From the NCBI GenBank assembly GCA_946122785.1, contig CAMGYJ010000004.1:14158150-14222149 (forward strand): a DNA stretch of 64,000 nucleotides, read 5' to 3'. The position numbers and the translations under genes were made by a program. Below the pieces are notes generated by a model. It did not search any database. It saw only the letters and a list, made by a program, of their open reading frames with translations, and was not told the origin of the DNA. Each line of letters begins with the position of its first letter. Position 1 is the first letter of the stretch. The stretch comes from Linum tenue (taxonomy: Eukaryota; Streptophyta; Magnoliopsida; Malpighiales; Linaceae). Below are positions 19,939 to 30,490 of this stretch, piece by piece.

Positions 19939-21887
19939 GTCCCTCCTCGTTGAAGAAGCTTTGCCCTCAAAGCTTGTGCTTTACTGCAAGAGACAAAATC
20001 AACTGAATTTCTAAATGAAATTCTCCTTAGTGCAGTCAACATGTTCCTTCGAGCAATGAGATGATTTCCACTTCTGTCCTCAGACTTCGAGCCACTTGCA
20101 CTCCCTTTCTCCATGGCCCAACTAATTTCCAATTGTTGTTGATCTTCTCGGACCTCAGCTGGTGACAATGGATTCAACAGAAACTTCCGATCTCCTTTCT
20201 TGAAACGGTAGCTATTGTGTCTTCCATCATGAATAACCTCCCGGTCAAATTGCCATGGACGACCCAATAAGAGATGAGCAGCCTGCATTGGAGCAACATC
20301 ACACCAAATTTCACCTGTATAATCACCGATATGAAAGCAAACCTTAGCCTTCTTATTGACTTTGATATTCCCATAGTCGTTCAACCAATGCAGGGTGTAA
20401 GGTTGAGGATGCTTTATGGTGCTCAATCCCAGCTTCTTGACTGCGTCCAGACTAATCACATTGGTGCAGCTACCACCATCGATGACCACGGACAACACTT
20501 TCCCATCGACTAAGCAACGAGAGTGGAAGAGATTATCCCTCTGCTCCGTCTCCGTGTAAGCTTCAATAGATAAGGCTCTGCGATTCACTCCCAGAAGTTT
20601 ACCTGCTGGAGACCTTTCAGCCTCGATGTGCTCATCCACATCGTCATCATCATAATAGCGGTCGAGTCCCTCCCCCATCGGCTTCTCTTCACACTCCTCT
20701 TCAGAAAAGTACTCTCCATCTCTCAAGACAAGAGCCTTCTTGTTGGGGCATTGATTAGCCTTGTGACCTCGACCAAAACACTTGAAGCATTGGATGCTTC
20801 CCGTTGACCCTTCATTCTTGGCTTGAATGACTGGGGATGTGTTCCTGGCAGCTGGCTTGTCTCCTTCTTGATTAGGGTGATTTCTGTTAGCCTTAGGAAT
20901 GTTCTCTGCAATAGGTTTGGGTGAAGGTGGGTACCTTCTTCCCGAGTTCATCTTCAACTGCCTCTCTACCTTCATGGCTAAATGCACCGCCTCCTCCAAT
21001 TCCACAAACTGACGAAGCTCCACTTCATTCTTGATTTCTCTGTTAAGCCCATGTAGAAAACGAGCAATCATTGCTTCCTTGTCCTCCCTCACATCTGCTC
21101 TCATCATGAGCAGTTCCAGCTCCTTGAAGTACTCGTCAACAGAGCGCGTTCCTTGTCGAATTCCCTGCAAGGAATCATGGAGATCTCTCTGATAGAAAGG
21201 AGGAACAAACCGATCACGCATCAAACCTCGGAGTTCTGCCCAAGTAGAAACTTCAGGTTGCAGATTCCTTCTTCGTCGTTGTTGAATCTTTTCCCACCAA
21301 GCAGCCGCATAATCTGTAAACTCATATGTGGCTATAATAACTTTCTGATGTTCTGGGTAAGGATTGCACTGGAAAAACATAATCATCTTCCTCTCCCAGT
21401 CGAGGTAAGCTGATGCACTATTAGTGCCTTGAAACGATGGGATTGAGAGCTTAATCCCTCGAATCGGTTCAACGCCATAACCTCCTACTTCCGGTGGTCT
21501 TCTTCCATACTCATAATCATCATTATCATAGTCATAAAATGGAGGTCTGTTCTGTGGAATTACCTGACGACGTTGCTCCATGTATTGGCGCCTCTGCACC
21601 TGCCAATCTGGGGTCTCAGGAAAAGCTTGATACACTCGATTTGCTCTTGGACCCTCTTGGTTCGAAGCTCCAGTCTGAGCTACGACAACTGCTGGATTCT
21701 CTGGTGGTAGTGGATTACCCATTGGTTGCATCTCCAACCTAGTGATTAGGGTGTCCAGTCGCTGATTCGTCTCAACCAGCTGACCTTTGGTAGCGTCCTG
21801 TTGGGCCTGAAGCAACGCTCCCATCTGTGCCATCTGCGCGGCAAGCAACTTCATAGCTTCTGCAAGATTCTGACTCTGCTCTCCCAT
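19827..21887 (-). CDS. Gag-protease polyprotein of element F
   Basis: An intact minus-strand ORF of 686 residues from the first ATG (21,887), about 130 bases inside the primer site; the frame stays open upstream to the LTR but without ATG. The N-terminal part has a Q-rich coiled coil, then a retrotransposon Gag domain (SIPSFQGTNSASAYLDWERK, WWEKIQ, the run through FLHGLNREIKNEVEL), a CCHC zinc knuckle CFKCFGRGHKANQC, and a protease-like domain with VIDGGSCTNVIS and LLLGRPWQFD, typical of plant chromoviruses. The active-site triad reads DGG rather than DSG/DTG, as is common in this group. RT, RNase H, integrase and chromodomain are missing. The reading frame crosses the polypurine tract and ends inside LTR B, so the last 37 or so residues are LTR-encoded. 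No frameshift or stop interrupts it. Confidence 0.9.
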   Translation of the reverse strand: MGEQSQNLAEAMKLLAAQMAQMGALLQAQQDATKGQLVETNQRLDTLITRLEMQPMGNPLPPENPAVVVAQTGASNQEGPRANRVYQAFPETPDWQVQRRQYMEQRRQVIPQNRPPFYDYDNDDYEYGRRPPEVGGYGVEPIRGIKLSIPSFQGTNSASAYLDWERKMIMFFQCNPYPEHQKVIIATYEFTDYAAAWWEKIQQRRRRNLQPEVSTWAELRGLMRDRFVPPFYQRDLHDSLQGIRQGTRSVDEYFKELELLMMRADVREDKEAMIARFLHGLNREIKNEVELRQFVELEEAVHLAMKVERQLKMNSGRRYPPSPKPIAENIPKANRNHPNQEGDKPAARNTSPVIQAKNEGSTGSIQCFKCFGRGHKANQCPNKKALVLRDGEYFSEEECEEKPMGEGLDRYYDDDDVDEHIEAERSPAGKLLGVNRRALSIEAYTETEQRDNLFHSRCLVDGKVLSVVIDGGSCTNVISLDAVKKLGLSTIKHPQPYTLHWLNDYGNIKVNKKAKVCFHIGDYTGEIWCDVAPMQAAHLLLGRPWQFDREVIHDGRHNSYRFKKGDRKFLLNPLSPAEVREDQQQLEISWAMEKGSASGSKSEDRSGNHLIARRNMLTALRRISFRNSVDFVSCSKAQALRAKLLQRGGTDVILQSDPKPLIGVTSIGVQEEGSNSAEGRKELLED

Positions 21888-22019
21888 GACTGGTTCTTCT
21901 ATTAGGGTTTCTTCTTTAGAGAGTGATTCTTCCTCTTCTCTGCGTTCTGCAATCGGATATTTGGACCTCGTTCGACAAGCAACAGGTCCTCTCGCTTTCG
22001 ATCTTGCCACTGCGTTGAA

Positions 22020-22035
22020 CCGGGCTCTGATACCA
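22020..22035 (-). other. Primer-binding site, tRNA-iMet, element F
   Basis: The minus strand reads TGGTATCAGAGCCCGG two bases after the end of LTR C, complementary to plant initiator tRNA-Met. Confidence 0.85.
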
Positions 22036-22037
22036 CT

Positions 22038-22629
22038 TGATACGAGCACGGACCCGGTACCCGTAGTTATCAGAGTAACGCAGCTTCAAGAACAAACCGG
22101 AAAAGAGATTTTTAGGGGTTTTTGTTTGTTTGGCGATAGTATGGAATTGAAAGTGCAATCTCAACACGAAATTGGGAGAAGGCTCTATCAATATAGGGTA
22201 GAAGCTTGACCACAATCAAGGGGAAAACTTGATTGATACAAAGCAGAAAATTCTCAAGCCTAAAGCTCAAAGAACAAGGAAATATCAATAGTCATCAAAG
22301 TCTGCCCCACTCATAAGCAATTCCTCCTCTATTTATAGAGGTTACAAAACAATGTATCTAACCAAAAGAGAAAGGAAATAAAGGGAAAGGAATACCAAAA
22401 GGGAAAGAAAATAAATTAATAATCTACCCAAAAGGGAAAGGAAATAAAGCAAGGATCCGCCTAAAAGGGAAAGGAAATGAAGTAAGAATCTTCCAAGAAT
22501 CTGGCCAAAAGCAATGACTTAGTCCTCAAGTAATTCCTTTCTTCCTTCTGCTGAGTTGGACCCTTCTTCTTGGACTCCAATGCTGGTGACTCCAATGAGG
22601 GGTTTTGGATCGCTCTGGAGATCACATCA
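22038..22629 (-). mobile_element. LTR C (5' LTR) of element F
   Basis: 592 bp, TGATGTGATC...GCTCGTATCA on the minus strand. It differs from A and B at a handful of private positions. A and B likewise have private changes (I noted three in A, one in B, five in C), as expected if all three were alike at insertion. Confidence 0.9.
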
Positions 22630-22634
22630 CCATT

Positions 22635-24878
22635 GATCTGCAAAAACAAAGACAAAATCAGTCAGATCAAACCCAAACTCGAATTCAAAGTCCACAAGTT
22701 AAAATCATAATATCATAGCCCAGTTCGGACCAAGGGCAAGACTAGACAAAGCCCATTTTGAGCTCAGACGACGACCAGCTCGGCTTACAAATCCGGGACC
22801 AACTCTCCCAACTCGGCCCGAACTCACGTGGCAATCTTATCCAGAACTGACCCTGACCAGTCAGGACCGACCAAGTGTGGTGTAGGTCTCACAATTGGCC
22901 TCAAAACCGACGAATGAGCCATTAACACGTGGCACGTCCTTTTCCCTATAAAGGAGCTCTTTGGCTCTTTGTTTTAGGGGAGAAAGGGGAGAAGAACGCT
23001 TACAGAAACATATAATCAGAAATAATTTTCTTCTTTTCCACTTTTCTTTGTTACTAAGTTAAGTACATGAGATCAGCAAGATAGAAGGGTGCAAAGAGGT
23101 AGTGAGCTAGGGAGCATCGCCATCAAACAGAAACCAGCCTGGTCCAGAAACTTCAACCAGGTTGGTGCTCATACGCGGCTTCCATTTTCTTAATAACATA
23201 TTATTCAGTTTTGCCAAGTTCATACTATCATCATGATGTTATAATGTTCCATCTACTTGCCTATTCATTCAGGCACTTTACTTTACAAGCTCATTTACAT
23301 TAAAGCACTCTATTTACCAAGATCTGCTCATATAAGTTTCATTAAGATCTTTCATTGAAGTTTTTTTTTCCCTTGTATCATTAACTTTGTGTGCGCTATT
23401 ACCATTGTGCCAATCTATAGACTGATTAACTTCACTATCCATGAACTTAGATATTTTATTTTAAATTTCTGTCGTGTTTAGATATCCCTATTTGTAGGGA
23501 TAGATAGCAAATTAAAGTACAACTAATAGCATATTTTGGATACAAGCAAAAACCACTTTTTAGAAGTCCATGGATCAACCTGGATCCAGATCCATCGAAA
23601 ATCACCCACTACATAAATTTTGGATTTTCAAAATCCACAATTCAACCATAATCTAATCGCAAGCAGTGGTGGAAATATGTAGGAGCTAAAGTACAATTCA
23701 TAACAAACACCTTGAACACAATAAATTTCAGATTTTCAAAATCCACGACATTGTTCAGCAAAATCACAAGCAGTAGCAGTGATTTTTATCGCTAAAATTA
23801 GCGATTTAGAGCATGTTAATTACTTTTCTACTACAAAAAAATTTCCCCTTCTCCTTTTTAGCAATTTTCAGCATATCAAGCTACATCCGAAACCATCCAT
23901 CTAACCCATTAAAAACCCTAAAATTCCATATGGTTAAACTCATTCACAACCTTATTTTCTAGTACTCAGACCTACAAATCATTTAGATCTATAGTAGTAT
24001 AATCCACCTTTTAGTTTTAAATCTCTCAATTCCCAAATTAATAGAGTTATAGGAGACCTCACCTAGACCAGTATGCTCTTAAACCTCTAATAAGTCAGGA
24101 TCGATAGTCAGAATCCTTCAAAAATAAAAACACAAAAAACAACTCAAAAAAACAAACTTACCCAGACTGCCTCTGACAGTCGATTTTCTGTCACCGCTAG
24201 CCAAAAATATCCTCGTCACCGGCGACTCTCCGTTTCCCCGACAAAAGATCCGAAGCCAACAATAGAAAAACCCAAATCAAAACGTAAAAAGTAACAATAC
24301 CAGAATCCAGTTTTTAAACAAAAATAAAAGGCCCACATGCAATCCAAAATCTAACCTAGAACGAAACCATACTCGGTCTAGTTGAAGCTGGAGTCATTTT
24401 CTTTCGTGATTTGGTGACGGTGTGTCTTCTGTCTTTGCTGCCGCCCGCGAGGACCGGATTCAACGGCGACCCCTTTTTTTTAAACTCCCATAGCATCAAA
24501 CCAAAACTAAACCCTAGATCAGAATCATAAAACGAAAGTGAAACCAACAAATAAGCCCCAAATCGACATGCAAAGAGAAAAAAATATTTTAAAAAAATGA
24601 ACCTTCGATTTCCCTCCTAGTCGTCGTCGTTTTCGTCGCCGGCGGTGTATGCCTTATCGTCACCGTCGCTGCTACATGCCCTATCGTCACCGTTGCCGTT
24701 GTATGTCTTTTCATTTTTATTCTTGTCGTTTCCAAAATCAAGGAGAGGAAGGTGGGTTTCGCTTTTGTGGTGTTTGCTAGCATTTCAGAGGAAGAGTTTC
24801 TTTTCCTTCTTCTCATTTCAGAGGAGGCAGAGACAAGAGAGAACAGGAGAGATGGAAGGGTCGAGAGGGCTCAAGATA
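22635..24878. other. Unassigned 2.2 kb, promoter-like patch near 22,950
   Basis: The block 22,740-23,170 is G+C-richer, has cacgtgg twice and a TATA-like cctataaagg (22,946-22,955), and could be an old LTR or promoter; I could not find a partner repeat. The rest is AT-rich. Near 24,645-24,720 a 'cctatcgtcaccgt' motif repeats two to three times. No gene model is supported. Confidence 0.4.
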
Positions 24879-24905
24879 GGGTGCATAACCATGGGTTATG
24901 CACCC
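24879..24905. repeat. Inverted repeat with 12-bp arms
   Basis: GGGTGCATAACC-atg-GGTTATGCACCC is a near-perfect palindrome. A similar sequence, inverted, lies at about 25,838-25,863 (gggttactcatggttactcacc), so the pair may bound a ~1-kb element; I found no target duplication. Confidence 0.5.
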
Positions 24906-25151
24906 ATCAATAACCAAATCTGGACCCTTCATTTAGAAAATCTAGATCTAAGGATGGAGAATTAAAAGCTATTTTTATTTTCACTAGATTTCTTAATTGA
25001 CTCATACCTTTTTCGTTTTAACTCGGATTTTAATTTTTTTTGCACAGATGGAACGAGTTCACCGTGCTCTACAAAATGAGATCAATTTTCAATATTTTTT
25101 TAGGAAAAAAATTCTGGCCTCTCGGTACCAACTGCATACCATATGGTATCT

Positions 25152-25477
25152 TATTCGTTTTTAATTCGTTTTTGAAAACGTTTGCACAGCAGGGATGAGT
25201 TCATCATGATCTTCTGGATCTACAAATTTCTGGGTGAACAAATTACAGGACCAAAAAATACCACACAATACCATACAATACCACCCTGGTACAGGGTGGT
25301 ATTGTATGGTATCTTCTTCATTTTTAATTCGTTTTTGAAAATGTTTGCACAGAAGGGACGAGTTCATCATGATCTATTGGATCTACAAATTTCTGGGTGA
25401 ACAAATTACAGGACCAAAAAATACCACACAATACCATACAATACCACCCTGGTACGGGGTGGTATTGTGTGGTATAC
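25152..25477 (+). repeat. 163-bp tandem duplication with hairpins
   Basis: Two units with a 163-bp offset (gcacag at 25,184 and 25,347). A third, degenerate start lies near 25,046. Each unit ends in an inverted repeat; the first is perfect with 20-bp arms around ggtac (25,268-25,312). Confidence 0.8.
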
Positions 25478-26400
25478 AATGTTAAAAGTCGTAAATTACA
25501 ACTAATATACTTCTACTATCATGTATTCAACCATCCTACAGTATTGGTTTGTCTATACCACCATGGTACGTTTTTCAAAACATAGGTATGCTTTTATTTC
25601 AATACCAGTCAATATCATATGGTATAGGCTGATAAAAAATGGCTCAATTTTTTTTTGTTCGAAAAATATATTAAAGTGGATATCATTTTGAAGAGCACAA
25701 TTAATCTGATCTAACTGTGCAAAAAAAATTAAATTTCGACTTAAAATGAGTGAGAAATCGTCCGTCAAAAATTAAAGAGGGAAAAATTAAAGGCTTTCCA
25801 TGAGAGAGAGGATGCTGATGTCATGCTGATGTGGACGGGTTACTCATGGTTACTCACCATAAAGTTACTGACCTGATCCATTCCCGGTCGAGAGAGGGAG
25901 TGAGGCGGCCATTCGGTCGATTTCAGGGTTTCTAAAAGATGATTATATACCCCGACAACTAAAATGACTTAATTACTCCTAGAGTTTCCTAAAAATATAC
26001 CACCCACTGCCACCGTGTTTTTGAGTAGTTACGAAATTGCCATTACCCCGGTCTATGCAATAAAACGAAAATCACAAAAATTATAGTGAGCGAGTTTTGA
26101 ACCTTTGTTCTCGGGATCAAAATGCGACTACAACTGACGATATAACCAATTGGGTTAATGGCCTATCATGCGTAAATCTAATCATTCAGTTTACATTTAT
26201 TGTTTAATATCTTTAATGCGAAATATTGAATGTGGATTAGGTTAATCCTATTTCTTTTCTAATATATCAAATTTCTTCTTAATAACTGAAATCCCTATGT
26301 TCTCTTTCATAACTTCATAATAATCAACTTAAATTTTATAAACAAAAATCTTTAACACGAGAACCAAGATCAGTGGAACGTGATAAAAGTTACATTATCA
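25478..26400. other. AT-rich, no gene seen
   Basis: No ORF, tandem repeat or recognisable element end apart from the possible inverted terminus near 25,840. Confidence 0.5.
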
Positions 26401-26741
26401 AAATTCTAACGAACTTCATGGACTTTGATCCCGTGTCACGGGTATGTAGGCAACCGATAAGGTTCGAGTTCAACTAACTAATTAAATTTATCTTTAAATT
26501 GTACGTCAGTGGGCGTATAAAAATCATTTACTAATACGACATATTAGCGATCCAGTGGGACCCTATAAATACCAATAATTATTAAAAATACCCAACTCGT
26601 ATAAACTTATCAACTTAAGTACTACCGATTTAGGGCATTGTGAGGGTGTTGCTTAACTTTCCCACCCGAACCCATATCTCTTAATTGCAGACCAAGTCTC
26701 GTAGTGTTCGATCCACTCCAAGTACGATCAATGGCGACTCC
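26400..26741 (+). mobile_element. LTR end relic with PBS, Tat/Ogre-like
   Basis: 'cgggtatgtaggcaacc', 'ggttcgagttc', 'ttagggcattgtgagggtgt' and 'cccgaacccat' followed by TGGCGACTCC at 26,732-26,741 resemble the 3' part of Tat/Ogre LTRs and their primer site. The interior and second LTR are not present. Confidence 0.5.
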
Positions 26742-26839
26742 AAAAGCCAACTCGACCCGACCCCGAGGGACGGTTGCGACACAACCCTAATGTCATTGGT
26801 GCAAATATTGCATATCCAATCGCAATATTGAATGTGTAG

Positions 26840-27125
26840 AAGCGATGCAGAATTCTTAACATAGACTCAAATTTGATAACTACCATAAAACAAAAATATT
26901 TATTAACACAGGAGTTTCTAGTGAATATGAGGCACATTCTTTAAGAGGGGGTAAATATGGAAAGGTTTATTGATGTTGGTTTGTCGAACACGGATGTAAA
27001 AGACGCAACTATTGCAAACATATCTAAATAGTGTCCCTATCCCATCAGACTCGACAACCGCCTAACATCCTCCACCCATATTGTTACGCCAAAGCAATTT
27101 TCGGAGGGGTAAATATGGAAGGTTG
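26840..27125 (+). repeat. Repeat family Y, copy 3
   Basis: Colinear with 17,145-17,460: 'acatagactc', 'acacaggagtttctagtgaatatg', 'gggggtaaatatggaaagg', 'tccatagaccaattttcgga'-like tail near 27,100. Confidence 0.55.
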
Positions 27126-27259
27126 AGTGTTCTGCTTCGAGAGCTGATTGGTGGGTTATTTAGTTTCTTTGACAGTAATGTGTGATCTATTAACCATCAA
27201 TTCATTTGGTTGATCTCCTAGATTGACTTTTGAGTTGATTAAAGATACATAGCTTACTT

Positions 27260-27860
27260 AGGGGTGGGCACGTGGGTGGTTAATCCGCGGATTGATATCG
27301 ATCCACCCGCAAATAATTCGACCCGCAATCAGTGAGTGATTGATGTGGTTGGATTGCGGATTGATAAATCTCCCACCCTCACTTTTGTGGGTGGGTGGTC
27401 GTTGGATTGCGGGTCACCCGAAGAACCCGCATTCTATTTTCACATGAAAAAATGTTTTTTTGACTACCATTATTGGTTATTGTGTTGTGTAATATCCGTT
27501 AGATATTGAATATTGGAATGTAGATTATTGTATATCCATTAAATATTAGGATAACAACTTTAAATTATTAATTTTATCAAAATCACAAAATGCGTAAGTT
27601 TACTCTACACAATTGGTTGATAGAGTAGTAATTTTTTTTACAAATACTACATGGATTCGCTTGAGACAAAGTGAGAAGTGTTTTAATTGATACACTCTTA
27701 CTAATTTACTATAACTTATTATAAATGTTAGTCAACTTTCTTAATGGCTAGTTGGAGAATTATTTTTGAGGGCTAACTCATGACCCAACCGCACTCATTC
27801 GTCACCCACCCAACCCGACCCGCAGAAGAATGTGGGTGGATTGCGGGTCACAATTATTCC
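27260..27860. repeat. Possible hAT-type miniature element, ends unclear
   Basis: It starts taggggtgggcacg and holds alternating 'gcgggtcacccg', 'cccacccaacccgacccgc' stretches at both sides, as in many non-autonomous hAT elements. I found no matching right end or target duplication. Confidence 0.35.
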
Positions 27861-29965
27861 AACTCGCTAGTAAGAGGGTGTGTCAATTTGAAACGAAAAT
27901 GCACCCAACCTTGCTTTTGTTATGATACTCCTTTTCAGTATCATCATTTTCCTAATTTGAATGTTTTGTTGTTAGTTTCCAGTAAACAAAGATTATTATG
28001 CTTAGTGATAACATAGAGAATAGCTTCAATCATATACCACTTTTACACAGATTTTATATGTAAGAGATGAGATAGTTACCGAATTGAACTACTCAAGCTA
28101 TATTGTTGATCTTCAACATATAGAACATGGTTTCTTTTGACCGAAATAACCTCATGATTGCAGATAAGTTTTTACAATATGATGTTTCGTGATATAGGTC
28201 ACTAGCTTCCATATTTAAAAGTGGAGTTCTAATAATTACAATATAAAAAGCATGAGTGATACCCATAATTCGAGCAGATACAAGGTGGTTTGATATTCTT
28301 CTCTCTACACGGAATAAATACATGGTGAGCATATGTTGACATGGAAAGGACAAACCGATCGAACTCTTTTTGTTTGTAGTATTGCCTATTGAAATATACA
28401 CATGCCTAGAACCGACTGATTGGACATCTCTACATGGAATTTATTTACGGGATTTTTGTTCATCAAAATCGCATGCCAAGTAAGCTCCCTCCTTAATCCT
28501 TCTAACTTTCTTAATTCGCACATGCATACAATCATAGGAAATATGTACGAAATTGTAATTCGGGTGCTTCATTAGTGTTGTTTCCATAAGATTGTATTAT
28601 TTGGGGTGGTTGTTCTAGAATTATGAATCGTGATGATATCTCCTCTCTAAAAATTATAAAGTTAAGCAATAAATGAGACTAACTTGAGATTCCTCTTTAG
28701 TTTAGATGGTAAGAGAGCAATGGCCCACGTCAAATTGATTGGGGGGTTGAGGAGGCCTGAGAAACGGTCTAGGCTTCTTCAGTGCAGCACAAGATTTTGA
28801 TAGTATCTCGTCCAAATAAATTTTTGTTGTCTTGTTGTTGTTGGTACAAGATGTTTACCTAGACGAGAGCCCCAGCAAGTTAGCTCTTGGAGTTGCAATG
28901 CAAAAATTGGTAAGGCAGAAATGGTTTATACAAAAGGCTATACTATGATCATATATGACGTGTCGGTAGAGATAGACGCCAATCTCATTTCATTGACGAA
29001 GCCACCGAAGAGAAAGAGAATCGATATTAGTACTCTAAATTTTACAAGGCTGTTATACTGATCATTTATTTCATTTCATGTATATTCGTATTATGGTTGA
29101 AGTGATATTACCTCAAGCCATAAGTTGCAACAATGAATGGTTGTTTGGATTAATGTGCATTGATGCAAAATGTTGTGTAGCTGCCACGAAGGAGTAAGAG
29201 AGGACCAATCAATGTGTTTGCTGCCAAGAAGGATAAAAATCGTGACAATGGAGAGGTTATATAACGATTGACTTATATAAATTGAAGAGATAGAAAGTAC
29301 AGAGATGCAAGTCATTTGTGTGTTTAGTGTAGCAGAGTGATTATGAGTGATTTGGCAGGATTTCACAGTGGTAGGGGTATCGACAAAAGTTGTTATATGT
29401 TGGTGTTTCCAGACATATGTTGCTTGCCTGTTTATTTTGTTTGTATATGAGATTTCTACAATAGATTCAATGTTTTGTATTTATTTCTTTTTTCTGTCAT
29501 TTTAAATAACCAAACTATTTATCATGAAAAACTAGCCGGTGCATTCTATCGACTTAATTTGGACATTGTTGGTTTTGATTTTCTCCACCAGGGATTCATC
29601 GCCTTTTATGTCACTGTGGTTTTTGGTATAAGGGCAATCCAGATTGAATTTTTTTTTATAAAATCTCTTGGTGGCTTCCATTTTCACCATGGAAATTGGA
29701 GTCAGGTTAGCATTCCTTTGGTTTTTCATGTTCACTCTAGGGGCATCAAGGTGCTTGACAATAGTGGCTATATTTAGGGCTAATCACTTGTTTTGAATTG
29801 TCCATTATAGTGTTTATGTTTTACTGTTTCTTTTGTAATGCAATAGGATAATAACATCGCCACAGACATGCTAATGGGTAATGTCAGAATCATAGTACCA
29901 ATTTTTGAAACTACGTTGATCGAGGGTCGTGTAATAAGCACATATATTTAATGCTACAAGGGAAA
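27861..29965. other. AT-rich, no gene seen
   Basis: Small open frames (at most about 100 codons) have no recognisable homology, no splice context and low-complexity composition. Confidence 0.5.
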
Positions 29966-29969
29966 ACTT

Positions 29970-30320
29970 GACCTCTCATTTCAGATTTTTTGCAAAGAGA
30001 GCAAAAGTAGGAATGACATTTCTGTCTTCATAATTACCTATCTTATTATTTTTGTATAGAAAAAGAAAGAGACATATTGGGATTTGAACCATGGTCACTT
30101 CAACACAAAGTCAAGGTGCTCATGTATGTTTGTTGTATCTTTTTAAATTAAAAATATACAAGCACTAAAATATGAAAATCACAGAACTTTTGAACAGTTA
30201 GCTAGCCCAAAAAATATTCATAAGTACTTATTTGGTGTTTTGATAGTTCAATTTTGAAATTTTGTTTACTTTAATTGTAGTTTAATACTTTATTAAATTT
30301 TTTATCTAGCTTATAAATAG
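29970..30320 (+). repeat. Repeat family X, copy 4
   Basis: 'attgggatttgaaccatggtc', 'ttttaaattaaaaatataca' and the following blocks match the order in 16,655-17,110. Confidence 0.55.
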
Positions 30321-30324
30321 ACGG

Positions 30325-30490
30325 ACGGGTATAGGCTGGTTTCAATCGGGTTGCAGATTAGTCGGGTTGTGAGTTCATCGGGTTCTGGTTAGTAGGGTTG
30401 CAGGTTCATCGGGTTGTGGGTCAATTGGGTCATGGGTTGGGCGGGTTGTGGGCCAATTGGGTCACGGGTCGGGCGGGTTGTGGCATCGAG
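30325..30490 (+). repeat. GGGTTG-rich minisatellite
   Basis: Irregular repeats of 'cgggttgNgggtcaattgggt' type run for about 165 bp. Possibly part of a hAT-like element. Confidence 0.6.

Larger units (their letters stand above)
18749..22629 (-). mobile_element. Fold-back Ty3/gypsy element with three LTRs (element F)
   Basis: Read on the minus strand: LTR C (22,629-22,038), primer site, gag-protease ORF, polypurine tract, LTR B (19,938-19,352), a 16-nt loop, then LTR A inverted (19,335-18,749). The whole unit is enclosed by CCATT at 18,744-18,748 and 22,630-22,634. Both outer ends are therefore the U3 tip TGATGTGATC. This is not a chance neighbour insertion, because the duplication encloses all three LTRs and none lies between them. 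RT, RNase H and integrase are absent, so the element needed proteins from elsewhere. Confidence 0.88.

Noticed and set aside
24645..24965. Plus-strand ORF with hydrophobic repeats
   Set aside because: Short repeated motif (cctatcgtcaccgt) explains the pattern; no start context, homology or splice structure.
29950..30130. tRNA-like 'ggatttgaacc' T-arm motif (also 16,780 and 17,700)
   Set aside because: The rest of a tRNA cloverleaf is not there and the motif is part of a repeat family.
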